NCBI GenBank assembly: GCA_947380835.1
Contig: CANCSL010000017.1
Location: forward strand, 1-24,657
Direction: 5' to 3'
Length of the DNA stretch: 24,657 bases
Origin: Actinomycetota bacterium
Lineage (GTDB): Bacteria > Actinomycetota > Actinomycetes > Nanopelagicales > Nanopelagicaceae
The stretch's first letter is position 1. The number at the start of each line of letters is the position of its first letter. A program made the position numbers and the translations under genes. Below the pieces are notes generated by a model. That model saw only the letters and a list, made by a program, of their open reading frames with translations. It made no database searches and had not been told where the DNA came from. This document shows positions 1-8,023 of this stretch, one piece after another.

Positions 1-254
1 TTGGAAAGTGGTTTTACATCAGCGAGCTTGTCTACAAATAATCGATACCCGCGATTGGTCGGAATCCGCCCGGCGCTGGTGTGCGGCTGAGTAATAAGTC
101 CAGCCTCTTCCAAAATCGCCATTTCATTTCGGATAGTTGCGGGCGAAACCCCCAAACTATGTCGTTCTGCAATTATTTTTGAACCGACGGGCTCTTCAGT
201 GGCTACGTATTCCTCGACGATGGCGCGCAAAATTTCAAGTTGTCTATCTTGCAT
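1..254 (-). CDS. hrcA: Heat-inducible transcription repressor HrcA, N-terminal part (cut by left edge)
   Basis: HrcA is the repressor that binds CIRCE operators upstream of groE and dnaK operons and releases them on heat shock. The 84 visible codons begin MQDRQLEILRAIVEEY and contain the family's N-terminal winged-helix signature: GSKIIAERHSLGVSPATIRN followed by EMAILEEAGLI and HTSAGRIPT-RGYR. The start is ATG at 254, with an AGGA-like ribosome-binding site in the 17-nt gap after the DoxX-like gene. It is the last visible gene of the lepA-hemW-DoxX-hrcA run. The C-terminal dimerisation domain, and probably dnaJ, lie beyond the left edge. No CIRCE element is visible in the window. Family assignment is by recognisable motif and is very secure. 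Confidence 0.96.
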   Translation of the reverse strand, partial: MQDRQLEILRAIVEEYVATEEPVGSKIIAERHSLGVSPATIRNEMAILEEAGLITQPHTSAGRIPTNRGYRLFVDKLADVKPLS

Positions 255-271
255 GTTAGATCCTGCTCATA

Positions 272-616
272 TCAAAAGATGACGAGAGCGATAGAAAGAA
301 GTGTGATCAAAAAAAAGGGCGGAAAGGCCGAAGACATCTTGTTTTGCCGAGAGTGTAAAAATATTGAAACTCCCATGCCGCACCAAAGAAAAGAAAGAGC
401 AAACCAGGCCAAAAATGTATCTGGGTAGCGAAGGCTATAAATCAGCAGCAGCGATGCAACGGCTTCAAATAAACCCACCAGCCGCGCCAGGAAATCAGGT
501 ACATGGAGATCTCGGGTGCCAGAAAGCCCCTTAGGACTTCCACCAAGTTTTGAAACTCCCGCAATGAGAAAGATCAAGGCCAAAACCGTGATGAGAATAT
601 TGTGGGCGAGATGCAT
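272..616 (-). CDS. DoxX-like small integral membrane protein
   Basis: A 114-residue, strongly hydrophobic protein with about four predicted membrane segments (roughly residues 5-23, 42-62, 67-87 and 96-113). The first helix is followed by IAGVSKLGG, resembling the conserved beginning of DoxX/DoxX-like and MauE-like membrane proteins. Family members have been linked loosely to redox or quinone chemistry and to stress, but no function can be assigned here. It starts with ATG at 616, 12 nt after the hemW stop, and ends 17 nt before hrcA, so it is probably co-transcribed with both. No clear Shine-Dalgarno precedes it, so translation may be coupled to hemW. The membrane character is certain; the family call is moderate. 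Confidence 0.75.
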   Translation of the reverse strand: MHLAHNILITVLALIFLIAGVSKLGGSPKGLSGTRDLHVPDFLARLVGLFEAVASLLLIYSLRYPDTFLAWFALSFLWCGMGVSIFLHSRQNKMSSAFPPFFLITLLSIALVIF

Positions 617-628
617 GGTCTTACGCTA

Positions 629-1777
629 CTACAGCAGGATTTCGCGGACGATTCGATCGGCGATTAATCGCCCCGATCTGGTCAAAGTCAGATTGCCATT
701 AGCCCACGAGCCAGCGTCAAGGTGGCCAGATTCGCGATAGCCAAGCACGCTCTGGACTTGTTCTGCGCTCAATGTCGCCAAAGCTAAGCCGCGGGGCAGA
801 CGGATATTCAACATTATTCGCTCTTGTTCGATTTGCTCGGCCGTCAAATTTTCTTCTTCGTGCATCGGGGAATTCTGCCCAGATAATTTTTCACGATAGG
901 CATTGGGGTGCTTCACATTCCACCAACGTCGACCATTCATATGGGAGTGGGCTCCGGGTCCAAGCCCCCACCAATTCTTACCTTCCCAATAGGCAATGTT
1001 GTGCCGACATTCACCACCAGGCTTAGACCAGTTGCTGAGTTCGTACCAAGAAAGTCCAGCGGCAGTAGCCAGCTCATCAACCAAGAGATATTTGTCAGCA
1101 GTCTCGTCCTCATCTGGCATGACGATCTCACCTCTGCGCACTTGGCCAGCAAGCTTCGTGCCATCTTCGACGATCAGAGCATATGCAGAAATATGATCAA
1201 TTGGCAGCGAAAGAGCAGTTTCCACTGAACTTCGCCAATCTGTTATCGATTCGCTCGGAACGCCATAAATAAGATCAACGCTTATATGTTCAAACTGTGC
1301 TGATTTGGCCCATTCGGTTGCTTTGAAAACGTTCTCAGGATTGTGAGTGCGATCAAGGACTTTCAAAACTTGAGGATTTGAAGATTGCATTCCAAAGGAA
1401 ATTCGGTTAATTCCAATTTCCTTGAGTTGCTCCAATTTCTCCAATGTCACCGTGTCTGGGTTGGCTTCAATCGTTATTTCTGCATCTTCTGTGAAGCCAA
1501 ATCTATTTTCTAAGTGACGCAGCAACCGACCAAGATCCAATGGCTCCAAAAGGGTCGGCGTACCTCCACCAAAGAAAATGGTTGGGATGGGTCCGGCTGG
1601 AGGAACAAAATTGGATTCCCGAATAATTAAATCGATGTAACCGTCAGAGACCGTTGCTAAATCGCCACCATTTCGAAGTTCTCCGGGCGTGTAAGTGTTG
1701 AAGTCGCAGTATCCGCAGCGTTTAAGGCAGTAAGGAACGTGAATATAGAAAGAGAGCGGTGAAAGAGCACCGACCAT
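629..1777 (-). CDS. hemW: Radical SAM haem chaperone HemW (HemN-like)
   Basis: A 382-residue radical SAM protein. C17, C21 and C24 form the CxxxCxxC motif (CLKRCGYC) that ligates a 4Fe-4S cluster binding S-adenosylmethionine. It is followed by the GGGTPT motif near residue 69 and a C-terminal HemN-type winged-helix region. The protein begins right at the radical SAM domain and lacks the N-terminal extension of true oxygen-independent coproporphyrinogen dehydrogenase (HemN). That, and its place between lepA and hrcA, argue for HemW, a haem-binding chaperone that delivers haem to respiratory proteins. Older annotation would call it coproporphyrinogen III oxidase. The ATG at 1777 lies 2 nt after the lepA stop, so the two genes are almost certainly one transcript. 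Confidence 0.93.
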   Translation of the reverse strand: MVGALSPLSFYIHVPYCLKRCGYCDFNTYTPGELRNGGDLATVSDGYIDLIIRESNFVPPAGPIPTIFFGGGTPTLLEPLDLGRLLRHLENRFGFTEDAEITIEANPDTVTLEKLEQLKEIGINRISFGMQSSNPQVLKVLDRTHNPENVFKATEWAKSAQFEHISVDLIYGVPSESITDWRSSVETALSLPIDHISAYALIVEDGTKLAGQVRRGEIVMPDEDETADKYLLVDELATAAGLSWYELSNWSKPGGECRHNIAYWEGKNWWGLGPGAHSHMNGRRWWNVKHPNAYREKLSGQNSPMHEEENLTAEQIEQERIMLNIRLPRGLALATLSAEQVQSVLGYRESGHLDAGSWANGNLTLTRSGRLIADRIVREILL

Positions 1778-1779
1778 TT

Positions 1780-3648
1780 TTACTTCTTGGCCTTTGCCTT
1801 GTCTACATCTGCATCCGTGGTGAGCGCAGCAATAAAAGCTTCTTGTGGGACTTCGACACGTCCAACCATCTTCATTCGCTTCTTGCCCTCTTTTTGCTTT
1901 TCGAGGAGCTTACGCTTGCGCGAAATATCGCCACCATAACATTTAGCCAAAACGTCTTTGCGAATGGCGCGAATACTTTCGCGGGCAATGATGCGCGAAC
2001 CAATGGCAGCTTGAATAGGAACTTCAAATTGTTGACGAGGAATGAGTTCACGCAATTTTGAAGTCATCATGACACCATAGGCATAAGCCTTGTCTTTATG
2101 AACAATTGCACTGAATGCATCCACGGTTTCGCCTTGAAGCAAGATATCGACCTTGACGAGATCGCCTTCTGCTTCGCCAATGGGCTCGTAATCCAAAGAG
2201 GCATAGCCACGAGTCTTTGACTTCAATTGATCAAAGAAATCAAACACAATTTCAGCAAGTGGTAGCGTGTATCGAATCTCAACGCGATCTTCAGAGAGAT
2301 AGTCCATCCCCTTGAGTAGGCCGCGACGCTGTTGGCAGAGCTCCATGATGGCTCCGATGAATTCGCTCGGCGCCAAAATTGTGGCGCGAACGATGGGCTC
2401 TTCTACTGAGGCAACTTTTCCGTCAGGAAATTCGCTGGGGTTGGTGACAATAAGTTCCTTGCCATCGTCGCGCTTCACTCGGTAAACCACGTTTGGTGCA
2501 GTTGAAATCAGCGAGAGGTTTGATTCGCGCTCGAGACGCTCTCGCACGATCTCCATATGCAGCAAACCTAAGAAACCACAACGGAAGCCAAAGCCAAGCG
2601 CAGCAGAAGTTTCTGGTTCGTAGACCAGTGCTGCATCATTGAGCTGAAGTTTGTCTAGCGCTTCTCGCAAGAGCGGATAATCTGCGCCATCCAACGGATA
2701 GAGGCCAGAAAAGACCATCGGCTTGGGATCTTTATAACCAGCCAAAGCTTTGGTTGTGGGGTTGTGATACGTCGTGATCGTGTCGCCGACACGTGACTGG
2801 CGCACATCTTTCACGCCGGTAATGACATAGCCGACCTCGCCGACGCCAAGACCTTTGCTGACAACAGGTTCGGGAGAAATAACGCCGACTTCCAGCATTT
2901 CGTGTCGAACGCCAGTCGAGAACATTTGAATTTGGTCTCGAGTAGAAAGGTGGCCATCTACTACTCGAACGTAAGTGACCACACCACGATACGTGTCATA
3001 AACGGAGTCAAAGATAAGAGCACGCGCAGGTGCATTTGCATCGCCCACGGGCGGCGGGATTTGCTTCACGATCTGGTCGAGCAGCTCTTCAACGCCGGCG
3101 CCAGTTTTTCCGGAAACGCGCAGGCAATCTTCTGGTTGGCAGCCGATCAATTTTGCGAGCTCTTCTGCAAACTTTTCAGGCTGTGCCGCCGGAAGATCGA
3201 TCTTGTTCAGGACCGGAATGATGGTGAGGTTGTTCTCCATGGCTAGATAAAGGTTTGCCAACGTCTGCGCTTCAATTCCCTGCGCACAGTCAACGAGCAA
3301 TACGGCGCCTTCACAGGCAGCTAAGGACCGGGATACCTCATAGGTAAAGTCAACGTGACCTGGTGTATCGATCATATTTAAAATGTATTCCTGGCCATCA
3401 ATGCCAGATCTCCACGGCAAGCGCACGGCTTGGCTCTTGATGGTGATGCCACGTTCACGTTCGATATCCATTCGATCTAGATATTGAGCGCGCATATTTC
3501 GTTGTTCGACAACTTCGGTAATACCCAGCATGCGATCTGCCAGCGTGGATTTACCGTGGTCAATATGGGCAATGATGCAAAAGTTACGAATTTGCTCCGG
3601 ATTGGTTGACGCAGGTTGCGGAGCTTTAGAAAGTTCTATGGCTGGCAT
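1780..3648 (-). CDS. lepA: Elongation factor 4 (LepA), translational GTPase
   Basis: EF4/LepA is a ribosome-associated GTPase that back-translocates or remodels stalled ribosomes and affects initiation and assembly. All GTPase motifs are present: AHIDHGKST (27-35), RERGITI in switch I (64-70), DTPGH (94-98) and NKID (148-151). The LepA-specific C-terminal domain follows, ending in the Lys-rich EKQKEGKKRMK region and a KAKAKK tail. Length (622 aa) is normal, with a short extra N-terminus of about 20 residues. The ATG at 3648 has only a weak AAAG upstream. It sits 21 nt after rpsT and 2 nt before hemW, so it is probably read from the rpsT promoter. Confidence 0.98.
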   Translation of the reverse strand: MPAIELSKAPQPASTNPEQIRNFCIIAHIDHGKSTLADRMLGITEVVEQRNMRAQYLDRMDIERERGITIKSQAVRLPWRSGIDGQEYILNMIDTPGHVDFTYEVSRSLAACEGAVLLVDCAQGIEAQTLANLYLAMENNLTIIPVLNKIDLPAAQPEKFAEELAKLIGCQPEDCLRVSGKTGAGVEELLDQIVKQIPPPVGDANAPARALIFDSVYDTYRGVVTYVRVVDGHLSTRDQIQMFSTGVRHEMLEVGVISPEPVVSKGLGVGEVGYVITGVKDVRQSRVGDTITTYHNPTTKALAGYKDPKPMVFSGLYPLDGADYPLLREALDKLQLNDAALVYEPETSAALGFGFRCGFLGLLHMEIVRERLERESNLSLISTAPNVVYRVKRDDGKELIVTNPSEFPDGKVASVEEPIVRATILAPSEFIGAIMELCQQRRGLLKGMDYLSEDRVEIRYTLPLAEIVFDFFDQLKSKTRGYASLDYEPIGEAEGDLVKVDILLQGETVDAFSAIVHKDKAYAYGVMMTSKLRELIPRQQFEVPIQAAIGSRIIARESIRAIRKDVLAKCYGGDISRKRKLLEKQKEGKKRMKMVGRVEVPQEAFIAALTTDADVDKAKAKK

Positions 3649-3669
3649 GAACTTTGTAAAACGAGAAAA

Positions 3670-3939
3670 TTAACGAACGACAGCTTTGTTGGCTTGCTTA
3701 GCCATAGCTGACTTCTTGTTTGCTGCAGCGTTTGCATGAATGACGCCCTTGGTAACAGCGACATCGAGTGACTTGGAAGCAAGGCGGAGTTCGTCAGCGA
3801 TGACCTTCTGATCGCCAGCGGCGAGCGCATCGCGGAAACGGCGGATCGCAGTTTTGATGGCAGAGCGGGCAGACTTGTTGCGAAGCTGTGCCTTCTCGTT
3901 CGTCTTAATACGCTTGATCTGCGACTTGATATTTGCCAC
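3670..3939 (-). CDS. rpsT: 30S ribosomal protein bS20
   Basis: An 89-residue basic protein beginning MANIKSQIKRIKTNEKAQLRN, the classic S20 start. It is rich in Lys, Arg and Ala and predicted to be a three-helix bundle that binds 16S rRNA near the 5' domain and helix 44. The start codon is GTG at 3939, with a GAAAG ribosome-binding site about 9 nt upstream. It lies between holA and lepA on the same strand, after a 165-nt leader that contains possible hairpins and a promoter (see the leader entries). S20 represses its own translation in some bacteria. Whether that happens here cannot be seen from sequence. Confidence 0.97.
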   Translation of the reverse strand: MANIKSQIKRIKTNEKAQLRNKSARSAIKTAIRRFRDALAAGDQKVIADELRLASKSLDVAVTKGVIHANAAANKKSAMAKQANKAVVR

Positions 3940-3998
3940 TTCGAACTACTTTCTTCCATGATCTAAAAGATCCCCGAATTTGGGTTACTGCGTGCATC

Positions 3999-4026
3999 AA
4001 AAAGCCGACATCTTGCGAGCCGGGCT
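3999..4026 (-). terminator. Possible intrinsic terminator in the holA-rpsT gap
   Basis: On the minus strand, an AGCC(C)GGC arm (4026-4019) can pair with GTCGGCT (4009-4003) across a 9-nt loop, with one bulged C, and is followed at once by five T (4003-3999). This has the shape of a weak rho-independent terminator that would end the comEA-comEC-holA transcript before rpsT. It is short and bulged, so it could equally be a 5' leader hairpin of rpsT. Confidence 0.4.
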
Positions 4027-4035
4027 GAGCGCGAA

Positions 4036-4065
4036 AGGTTACCAGTCCAGCCCCGTATGGCTCAA
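4036..4065 (-). promoter_or_regulatory. Possible rpsT promoter
   Basis: TTGAGC (4065-4060) and TAACCT (4041-4036, matching TANNNT) are separated by 18 nt on the minus strand. They sit about 100 nt upstream of the rpsT GTG, in the only sizeable gap of this gene run. Transcription would start near 4029, leaving a leader of about 90 nt. The match is only moderate, so confidence is low. Confidence 0.35.
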
Positions 4066-4104
4066 ACTCAGATGGCTTTTAGGCGTTGAGCCGGCCCAAG
4101 GTGG

Positions 4105-5064
4105 CTACTTAACCGCCCGAAAGCGGGTGATTTGGATGACGGCACGCTCGAGCGCATAGGCCGGGTCGGCAGCCGCCCCTTTGATATCGGCATCTGTCTG
4201 CGCCACGGTTATGACCGCCTGGCTGAGTGAGTTGGGATTCCAACCCCCCAATTGGCGTCTGGCTTTATCTATCTGCCAAGGCGGCAACCCCAGCGAGGAT
4301 GCGAGGTCGAAAGCTTTCATACCTCGGCTAGCTCCTGAAACTTTTGCCAAAGTTCGGAGCGAGGAGGCCAGAGCGCTGATAATCAGAACTGGGTCCACCC
4401 CTGTGGCGAGAGCGTTGCGAAGGGATATCAGCGCTTCGTCCATGCGCCCATCGATGACGGCATCGGCGACTTCGAAGCCGGTGGTTTCAGTCCTGCCTTG
4501 GTAGTAACGAGCCACGTCCGCTTCATCGATAACTTTGCCTGCAAGGACATCAGAAGCTAACTGCGAGCAGGCGCCGCCTAGCTCGCGAAGGTCACTACCC
4601 AGAGCATCGACCAAATCTTGAATCGCACCTGAAGTAATTTTTCGCTGTAGCCGAGAAAATTCGCGTTGAACGAACTCAAGTTTCTCGCTCTCTTTTTTTA
4701 AGACATCGCAAGCCACAACGGTGGGATTTAACTTCTTAATTTTGTCGAGCAGCGCTTTCCCTTTGACTCCCCCTTTGTGCCATAAGACCAAGAGCACGTT
4801 GGCGTCGCTGTCTGCAAGATAGCCTGTAACTTCTTCTTGTTGATCTGCAGAGAGATCTTGTAATTCTCGGATAACGACAATGCGAGACTCACCAAAGAGC
4901 GAAGGCGCCAGTGCATCAGTGATGGCTCCGACTTCACTTTCGCTGCCGTCGATCGTAGAAAGTTGAGCGCCAGGATTTTGGGAGATAAGTTCGGAGATCG
5001 CGCGATCAGCGAGTATCGCCTCGCCGCCTAACAAAAGAGCTAACCCCACGACAACCGCCACCAA
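4105..5064 (-). CDS. holA: DNA polymerase III delta subunit (clamp loader)
   Basis: The delta subunit opens the beta sliding clamp within the clamp-loader complex. The 319-residue product has the family's opening ALLLGGEAILADRAI, a RIVVIRELQDLSADQ strand-helix, a VLLVLWHKGGVKGKALLDKIKKL segment that is usual after the first domain, and a C-terminal collar helix domain (GVDPVLIISALASSLRTLAKV). The start is uncertain: TTG at 5064, GTG at 5061 and GTG at 5049 are all in frame, and none has a strong ribosome-binding site. All three overlap the end of comEC by 10-25 nt, so translation is likely coupled to comEC. The comEA-comEC-holA order is standard in actinobacteria. Confidence 0.92.
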   Translation of the reverse strand: MVAVVVGLALLLGGEAILADRAISELISQNPGAQLSTIDGSESEVGAITDALAPSLFGESRIVVIRELQDLSADQQEEVTGYLADSDANVLLVLWHKGGVKGKALLDKIKKLNPTVVACDVLKKESEKLEFVQREFSRLQRKITSGAIQDLVDALGSDLRELGGACSQLASDVLAGKVIDEADVARYYQGRTETTGFEVADAVIDGRMDEALISLRNALATGVDPVLIISALASSLRTLAKVSGASRGMKAFDLASSLGLPPWQIDKARRQLGGWNPNSLSQAVITVAQTDADIKGAAADPAYALERAVIQITRFRAVK

Positions 5065-7298
5065 TCTCGCTTGAGAACTCTGATCTTAAGGGAATTATCT
5101 ATAGCAATCGCCCCTTCCTGATCTGTCCGGAGAACTTGAGCGTGTTCGCGTATGAGTGCGTTTACGGTACCTGCCGCAGGGTGTCCATAGGAATTGCCTG
5201 CTCCTACGCTGATGACGGCAACCTTTGGATGCAGGCGTAGTAAGAAAGGTAGGTACTGATAAGCCGAGCCATGATGGCAGACCTTGAGGATGTCCACGGG
5301 TTTTAACCGCCCGGTTGCAAGCACCGCTTCTTGAACCGGCGGCTCGATATCGGCGCCTTCAAAAATTCGAAGTCCATCGATTTCGACCTCCAGGGCAATG
5401 CTGGAATTGTTGATGGCTGAACCATCTCCAGGTAAAGCGGCAAAATTCTGCGCATTTGCGCTCGGCCAAAGAACGCTCACGGAACCGTGATGTAAGCCAT
5501 TGCTAAGCCGAAAAAGATCGACAGTCGTTCCCGCATTCACCACATGATGAGGAATACCCACTAACTTCATTAGGACCTTTGACGATTCTAGGATTGGCCG
5601 GTTTAGGTTTGTTAGCCAGACCGATCCAATTGTTCGTCCATGTATGGCTCCATCCAGGCCCTGAACGTGATCAGCGTGAAAGTGGGTTAGCACAAGAAGC
5701 GATATTGAATGAATATTAAGTTGTTGAAGGCAACTATCGATCAACGCGGGGTCGGGTCCCACATCAATGACAATCGCACGGTGCTCTCCTAGATTGATGA
5801 GCGAGGCATCGCCCTGTCCCACATTGCAATTCGCGTAAACCCAATTTTTCATTGGCCATGTCGCCCACGGTGTCCAGAGCATCAGCCCCAAAATTGTTAC
5901 TGCTACGGTCACCACCCACCAACGTTTTGTCGCCAAGGCAAACGTGACTAACGAGATCAGAGCAATCGAGAAGATATTTGCAGAAACTGACAAGACCGGA
6001 AATTTCGAGAAGCACTTGGCAATAAACGCTATCCATTGGCTGCACGGGGAGGCGAGCACGAGTAAGAGATGGGAAAGGCTGGGCGCCAATGGCGCAATAA
6101 GTGCAGCAATTAATCCAAGTACGGTTATTGGCGCAACCACAGGGGCCACAATGAGATTGGCGGGAATGCTGACCAACGAATATTGACCAGAGATAACCAG
6201 GATGATCGGCGTACACGCCAAAGTTGCAGCCGCGGGAATTGCAATCGATTCTGCCAGTCGGCCGACGCCCGGTTCCCATGTGGATGTTAACTTTGGTGCC
6301 AGCAAGAGAATTCCAGCGGTTGCTGAGACCGAAAGTGCAAATCCGGGATCCTGAGATTGAAATGGATCGATCAAAATTAACGCTGAAATGGCTAGACCCA
6401 GTGCCGCTAAGGCAGATGTTCTTCGGCCCTGAATGCGCGCGCCCAAGAGAGCTGCAGTCATCACCGCCGCTCGTAAAACCGAAGGTGAAGGTCTTACTAA
6501 AAAGAGAAAACAGACCAAAAACACCGAAGTTGCCGCAATCCGTGCATTCATGGATTTCAACACAAATTGCAGAACCCAGAGGAGAAATGCGGCGACGATG
6601 GCAAAGTTTTCACCACTCACTGCAGTTAAATGAGTTAAGCCCACTCGTCTCATCGCAGATACAAATGTTTTTGATTGGCTGGATGTATCCCCCAAAATCA
6701 TTCCCGGAATCAATGCGCCCGCATCGCCGGAGATTCGAGCCGCCTGCTCGCGAAAGGTAGTCCGAATCCGTGCCGTGACTTTCCACAGACCACTTGCCGA
6801 GCGCAATAACGTGCATCGATTCCGAGCACTAAACAGAGCAACAACTTTAGGATTCTTGGACGGTAAAAGTTTCCCCGTGCATTCAATTTCATCGCCAGGG
6901 ACGAATGGAAGCGGATTGATGGAAGAAATAGTTAAAGGGGTTCTACTCTTAAATGCGTGAGTGGAGGCATAAGCGCTTTCGGTGCGCAGCGTGGAGAGGT
7001 AGCGCGGAGGAAAAGTGTGCGATCCAATAACGCGAGCCGGACTTTTCGTTACATCGCTTTGCACAATTCCAACTATCCTTACGCTCCCCTGAGTGCCCAC
7101 TAAATCATGGAGCTCATTGTGCTGTAGCGAAAATATTCGAAGTGTGATCAGGCCTGCCCCAAGAAGCACAGCAAAACCCAACACTCTGAAATTCTTCTGG
7201 TCGGTAACAGAAAGAAAGACGAGCGGCAAAAGCAGAAAGAACTTCCACGGTTGAGCATGTGCGGCAATAAGTGCACCGATCCAGAGGGAGCCACCCAT
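5040..7298 (-). CDS. comEC: ComEC/Rec2 DNA-uptake channel with C-terminal metallo-beta-lactamase domain
   Basis: ComEC forms the inner-membrane channel that carries single-stranded DNA into the cell in natural transformation. The 752-residue product shows N-terminal membrane segments and an OB-like soluble domain (about 60-165). The competence domain carries PGMILGDTS (199-207) and LTHLTAVSGEN (221-231), and is followed by many membrane helices to about residue 475. Then comes a metallo-beta-lactamase-like domain with NVGQGDA (492-498) and the metal motif THFHADH (538-544), so the likely nuclease site is intact. The start is ATG at 7298, 32 nt after comEA. Only the ComEA/ComEC part of the competence machinery is in this window. 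Confidence 0.95.
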   Translation of the reverse strand: MGGSLWIGALIAAHAQPWKFFLLLPLVFLSVTDQKNFRVLGFAVLLGAGLITLRIFSLQHNELHDLVGTQGSVRIVGIVQSDVTKSPARVIGSHTFPPRYLSTLRTESAYASTHAFKSRTPLTISSINPLPFVPGDEIECTGKLLPSKNPKVVALFSARNRCTLLRSASGLWKVTARIRTTFREQAARISGDAGALIPGMILGDTSSQSKTFVSAMRRVGLTHLTAVSGENFAIVAAFLLWVLQFVLKSMNARIAATSVFLVCFLFLVRPSPSVLRAAVMTAALLGARIQGRRTSALAALGLAISALILIDPFQSQDPGFALSVSATAGILLLAPKLTSTWEPGVGRLAESIAIPAAATLACTPIILVISGQYSLVSIPANLIVAPVVAPITVLGLIAALIAPLAPSLSHLLLVLASPCSQWIAFIAKCFSKFPVLSVSANIFSIALISLVTFALATKRWWVVTVAVTILGLMLWTPWATWPMKNWVYANCNVGQGDASLINLGEHRAIVIDVGPDPALIDSCLQQLNIHSISLLVLTHFHADHVQGLDGAIHGRTIGSVWLTNLNRPILESSKVLMKLVGIPHHVVNAGTTVDLFRLSNGLHHGSVSVLWPSANAQNFAALPGDGSAINNSSIALEVEIDGLRIFEGADIEPPVQEAVLATGRLKPVDILKVCHHGSAYQYLPFLLRLHPKVAVISVGAGNSYGHPAAGTVNALIREHAQVLRTDQEGAIAIDNSLKIRVLKRDWWRLSWG

Positions 7299-7330
7299 GA
7301 TCAGCAGTCGATAATCGGCTCTGGTGGAAG

Positions 7331-7966
7331 TTAGAGAACCAAGAGAGATTTAATCTCCTCAAATTTAGAAGCGCCCATTCCTTTTACTTTGCGCAGATCA
7401 GCCAACAAAAGGAAGGCGCCATGTTGCTTGCGATAATCGACGATACGCGCAGCCATTACCGGCCCTATGCCCGGAAGTTGATCTAGTTGTGTTGCCGTTG
7501 CAGTGTTTAAGTGGATCGGAAAGTGAGAAGCAGTTGGAGCGCCTTTACTCTTTGATGCCGTGGGTCCGGGTGAGATGAGAGCGCCAACCAGAATTTGTTC
7601 TCCGTCAAAGAGAACTTCGGCCAGGTTGATATCGGAGAGATCGACGCCTATCTTGGCGCCACCTGCCGCGGAAATGGCATCGACTGCCCGCGATCCCGCA
7701 ACCAATGTATAAACCCCGGGATGGCGGACCCTTCCGGCCACATCAACAACCACGGAAGGCCGAACGGAAGGAGATGGAATCGGTGTGGGTGATGCGGAGC
7801 CAAGCGGGTCAATGATCTTTTCTGATGAACTTTGTTGGGATGTCGCCAGTGGATGTCCATGCGCGAGCGAAATGTAGAAAAGACTGAGACCGATCGCTGC
7901 GATGGCGACCAGTACCAAACCTCGCCGTTGCTCTCGTGAGAGCGCGACCAGATCAGAAAAATTCAC
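7331..7966 (-). CDS. comEA: ComEA-like DNA receptor (SLBB plus helix-hairpin-helix)
   Basis: A membrane-anchored DNA-binding protein that captures double-stranded DNA for the ComEC channel. In order (211 aa): a short cytoplasmic end, one membrane helix (about 16-35), a Ser/Pro-rich linker (41-70), an SLBB-type domain (about 71-130; VDVAGRVRHPGVYTL), another linker, and tandem helix-hairpin-helix motifs (about 151-211; LNTATATQLDQLPGIGPVMA). This architecture is usual for ComEA. The start is GTG at 7966 and has no properly spaced ribosome-binding site. Instead a TAACTT box ends 6 nt before it, which suggests a leaderless mRNA. It heads the comEA-comEC-holA unit, 57 nt after leuS. Confidence 0.93.
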   Translation of the reverse strand: MNFSDLVALSREQRRGLVLVAIAAIGLSLFYISLAHGHPLATSQQSSSEKIIDPLGSASPTPIPSPSVRPSVVVDVAGRVRHPGVYTLVAGSRAVDAISAAGGAKIGVDLSDINLAEVLFDGEQILVGALISPGPTASKSKGAPTASHFPIHLNTATATQLDQLPGIGPVMAARIVDYRKQHGAFLLLADLRKVKGMGASKFEEIKSLLVL

Positions 7967-7972
7967 TCCACC

Positions 7973-7978
7973 AAGTTA
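7973..7978 (-). promoter_or_regulatory. Putative leaderless -10 box of comEA
   Basis: TAACTT (TANNNT type) lies 6 nt before the comEA GTG, so transcription would begin at or next to the start codon. No good -35 hexamer is seen. The same layout recurs before four other genes in the window. Confidence 0.45.
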
Positions 7979-7989
7979 TTGATTTGACC

Positions 7990-8022
7990 TCACAGTAAAA
8001 TCCGAACCGAACCTGGCTGTGA
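7990..8022. repeat. Inverted repeat TCACAG/CTGTGA in the leuS-comEA gap
   Basis: Perfect 6-bp arms (7990-7995 and 8017-8022) flank 21 nt, which include a tandem CCGAA repeat (8002-8011). The repeat lies just upstream of the comEA -10 box and just after the leuS stop. It could be an operator or a weak hairpin. There is no T-run, so it is not a good terminator. Confidence 0.35.
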
Positions 8023-8023
8023 A

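Noticed and set aside
3636..3959. 107-residue minus-strand ORF overlapping rpsT in another frame
   Set aside because: Ser/Arg/Leu-rich shadow of rpsT. The rpsT frame is a clear S20 protein.
5764..6279. 171-residue minus-strand ORF inside comEC
   Set aside because: Same strand as comEC but a different frame. Cys/Gly/Arg-rich composition and no motif, while comEC is uninterrupted.
6224..6760. 178-residue plus-strand ORF opposite comEC
   Set aside because: Antisense to the intact competence domain of comEC. Pro/Arg-rich composition and no motif or ribosome-binding site.
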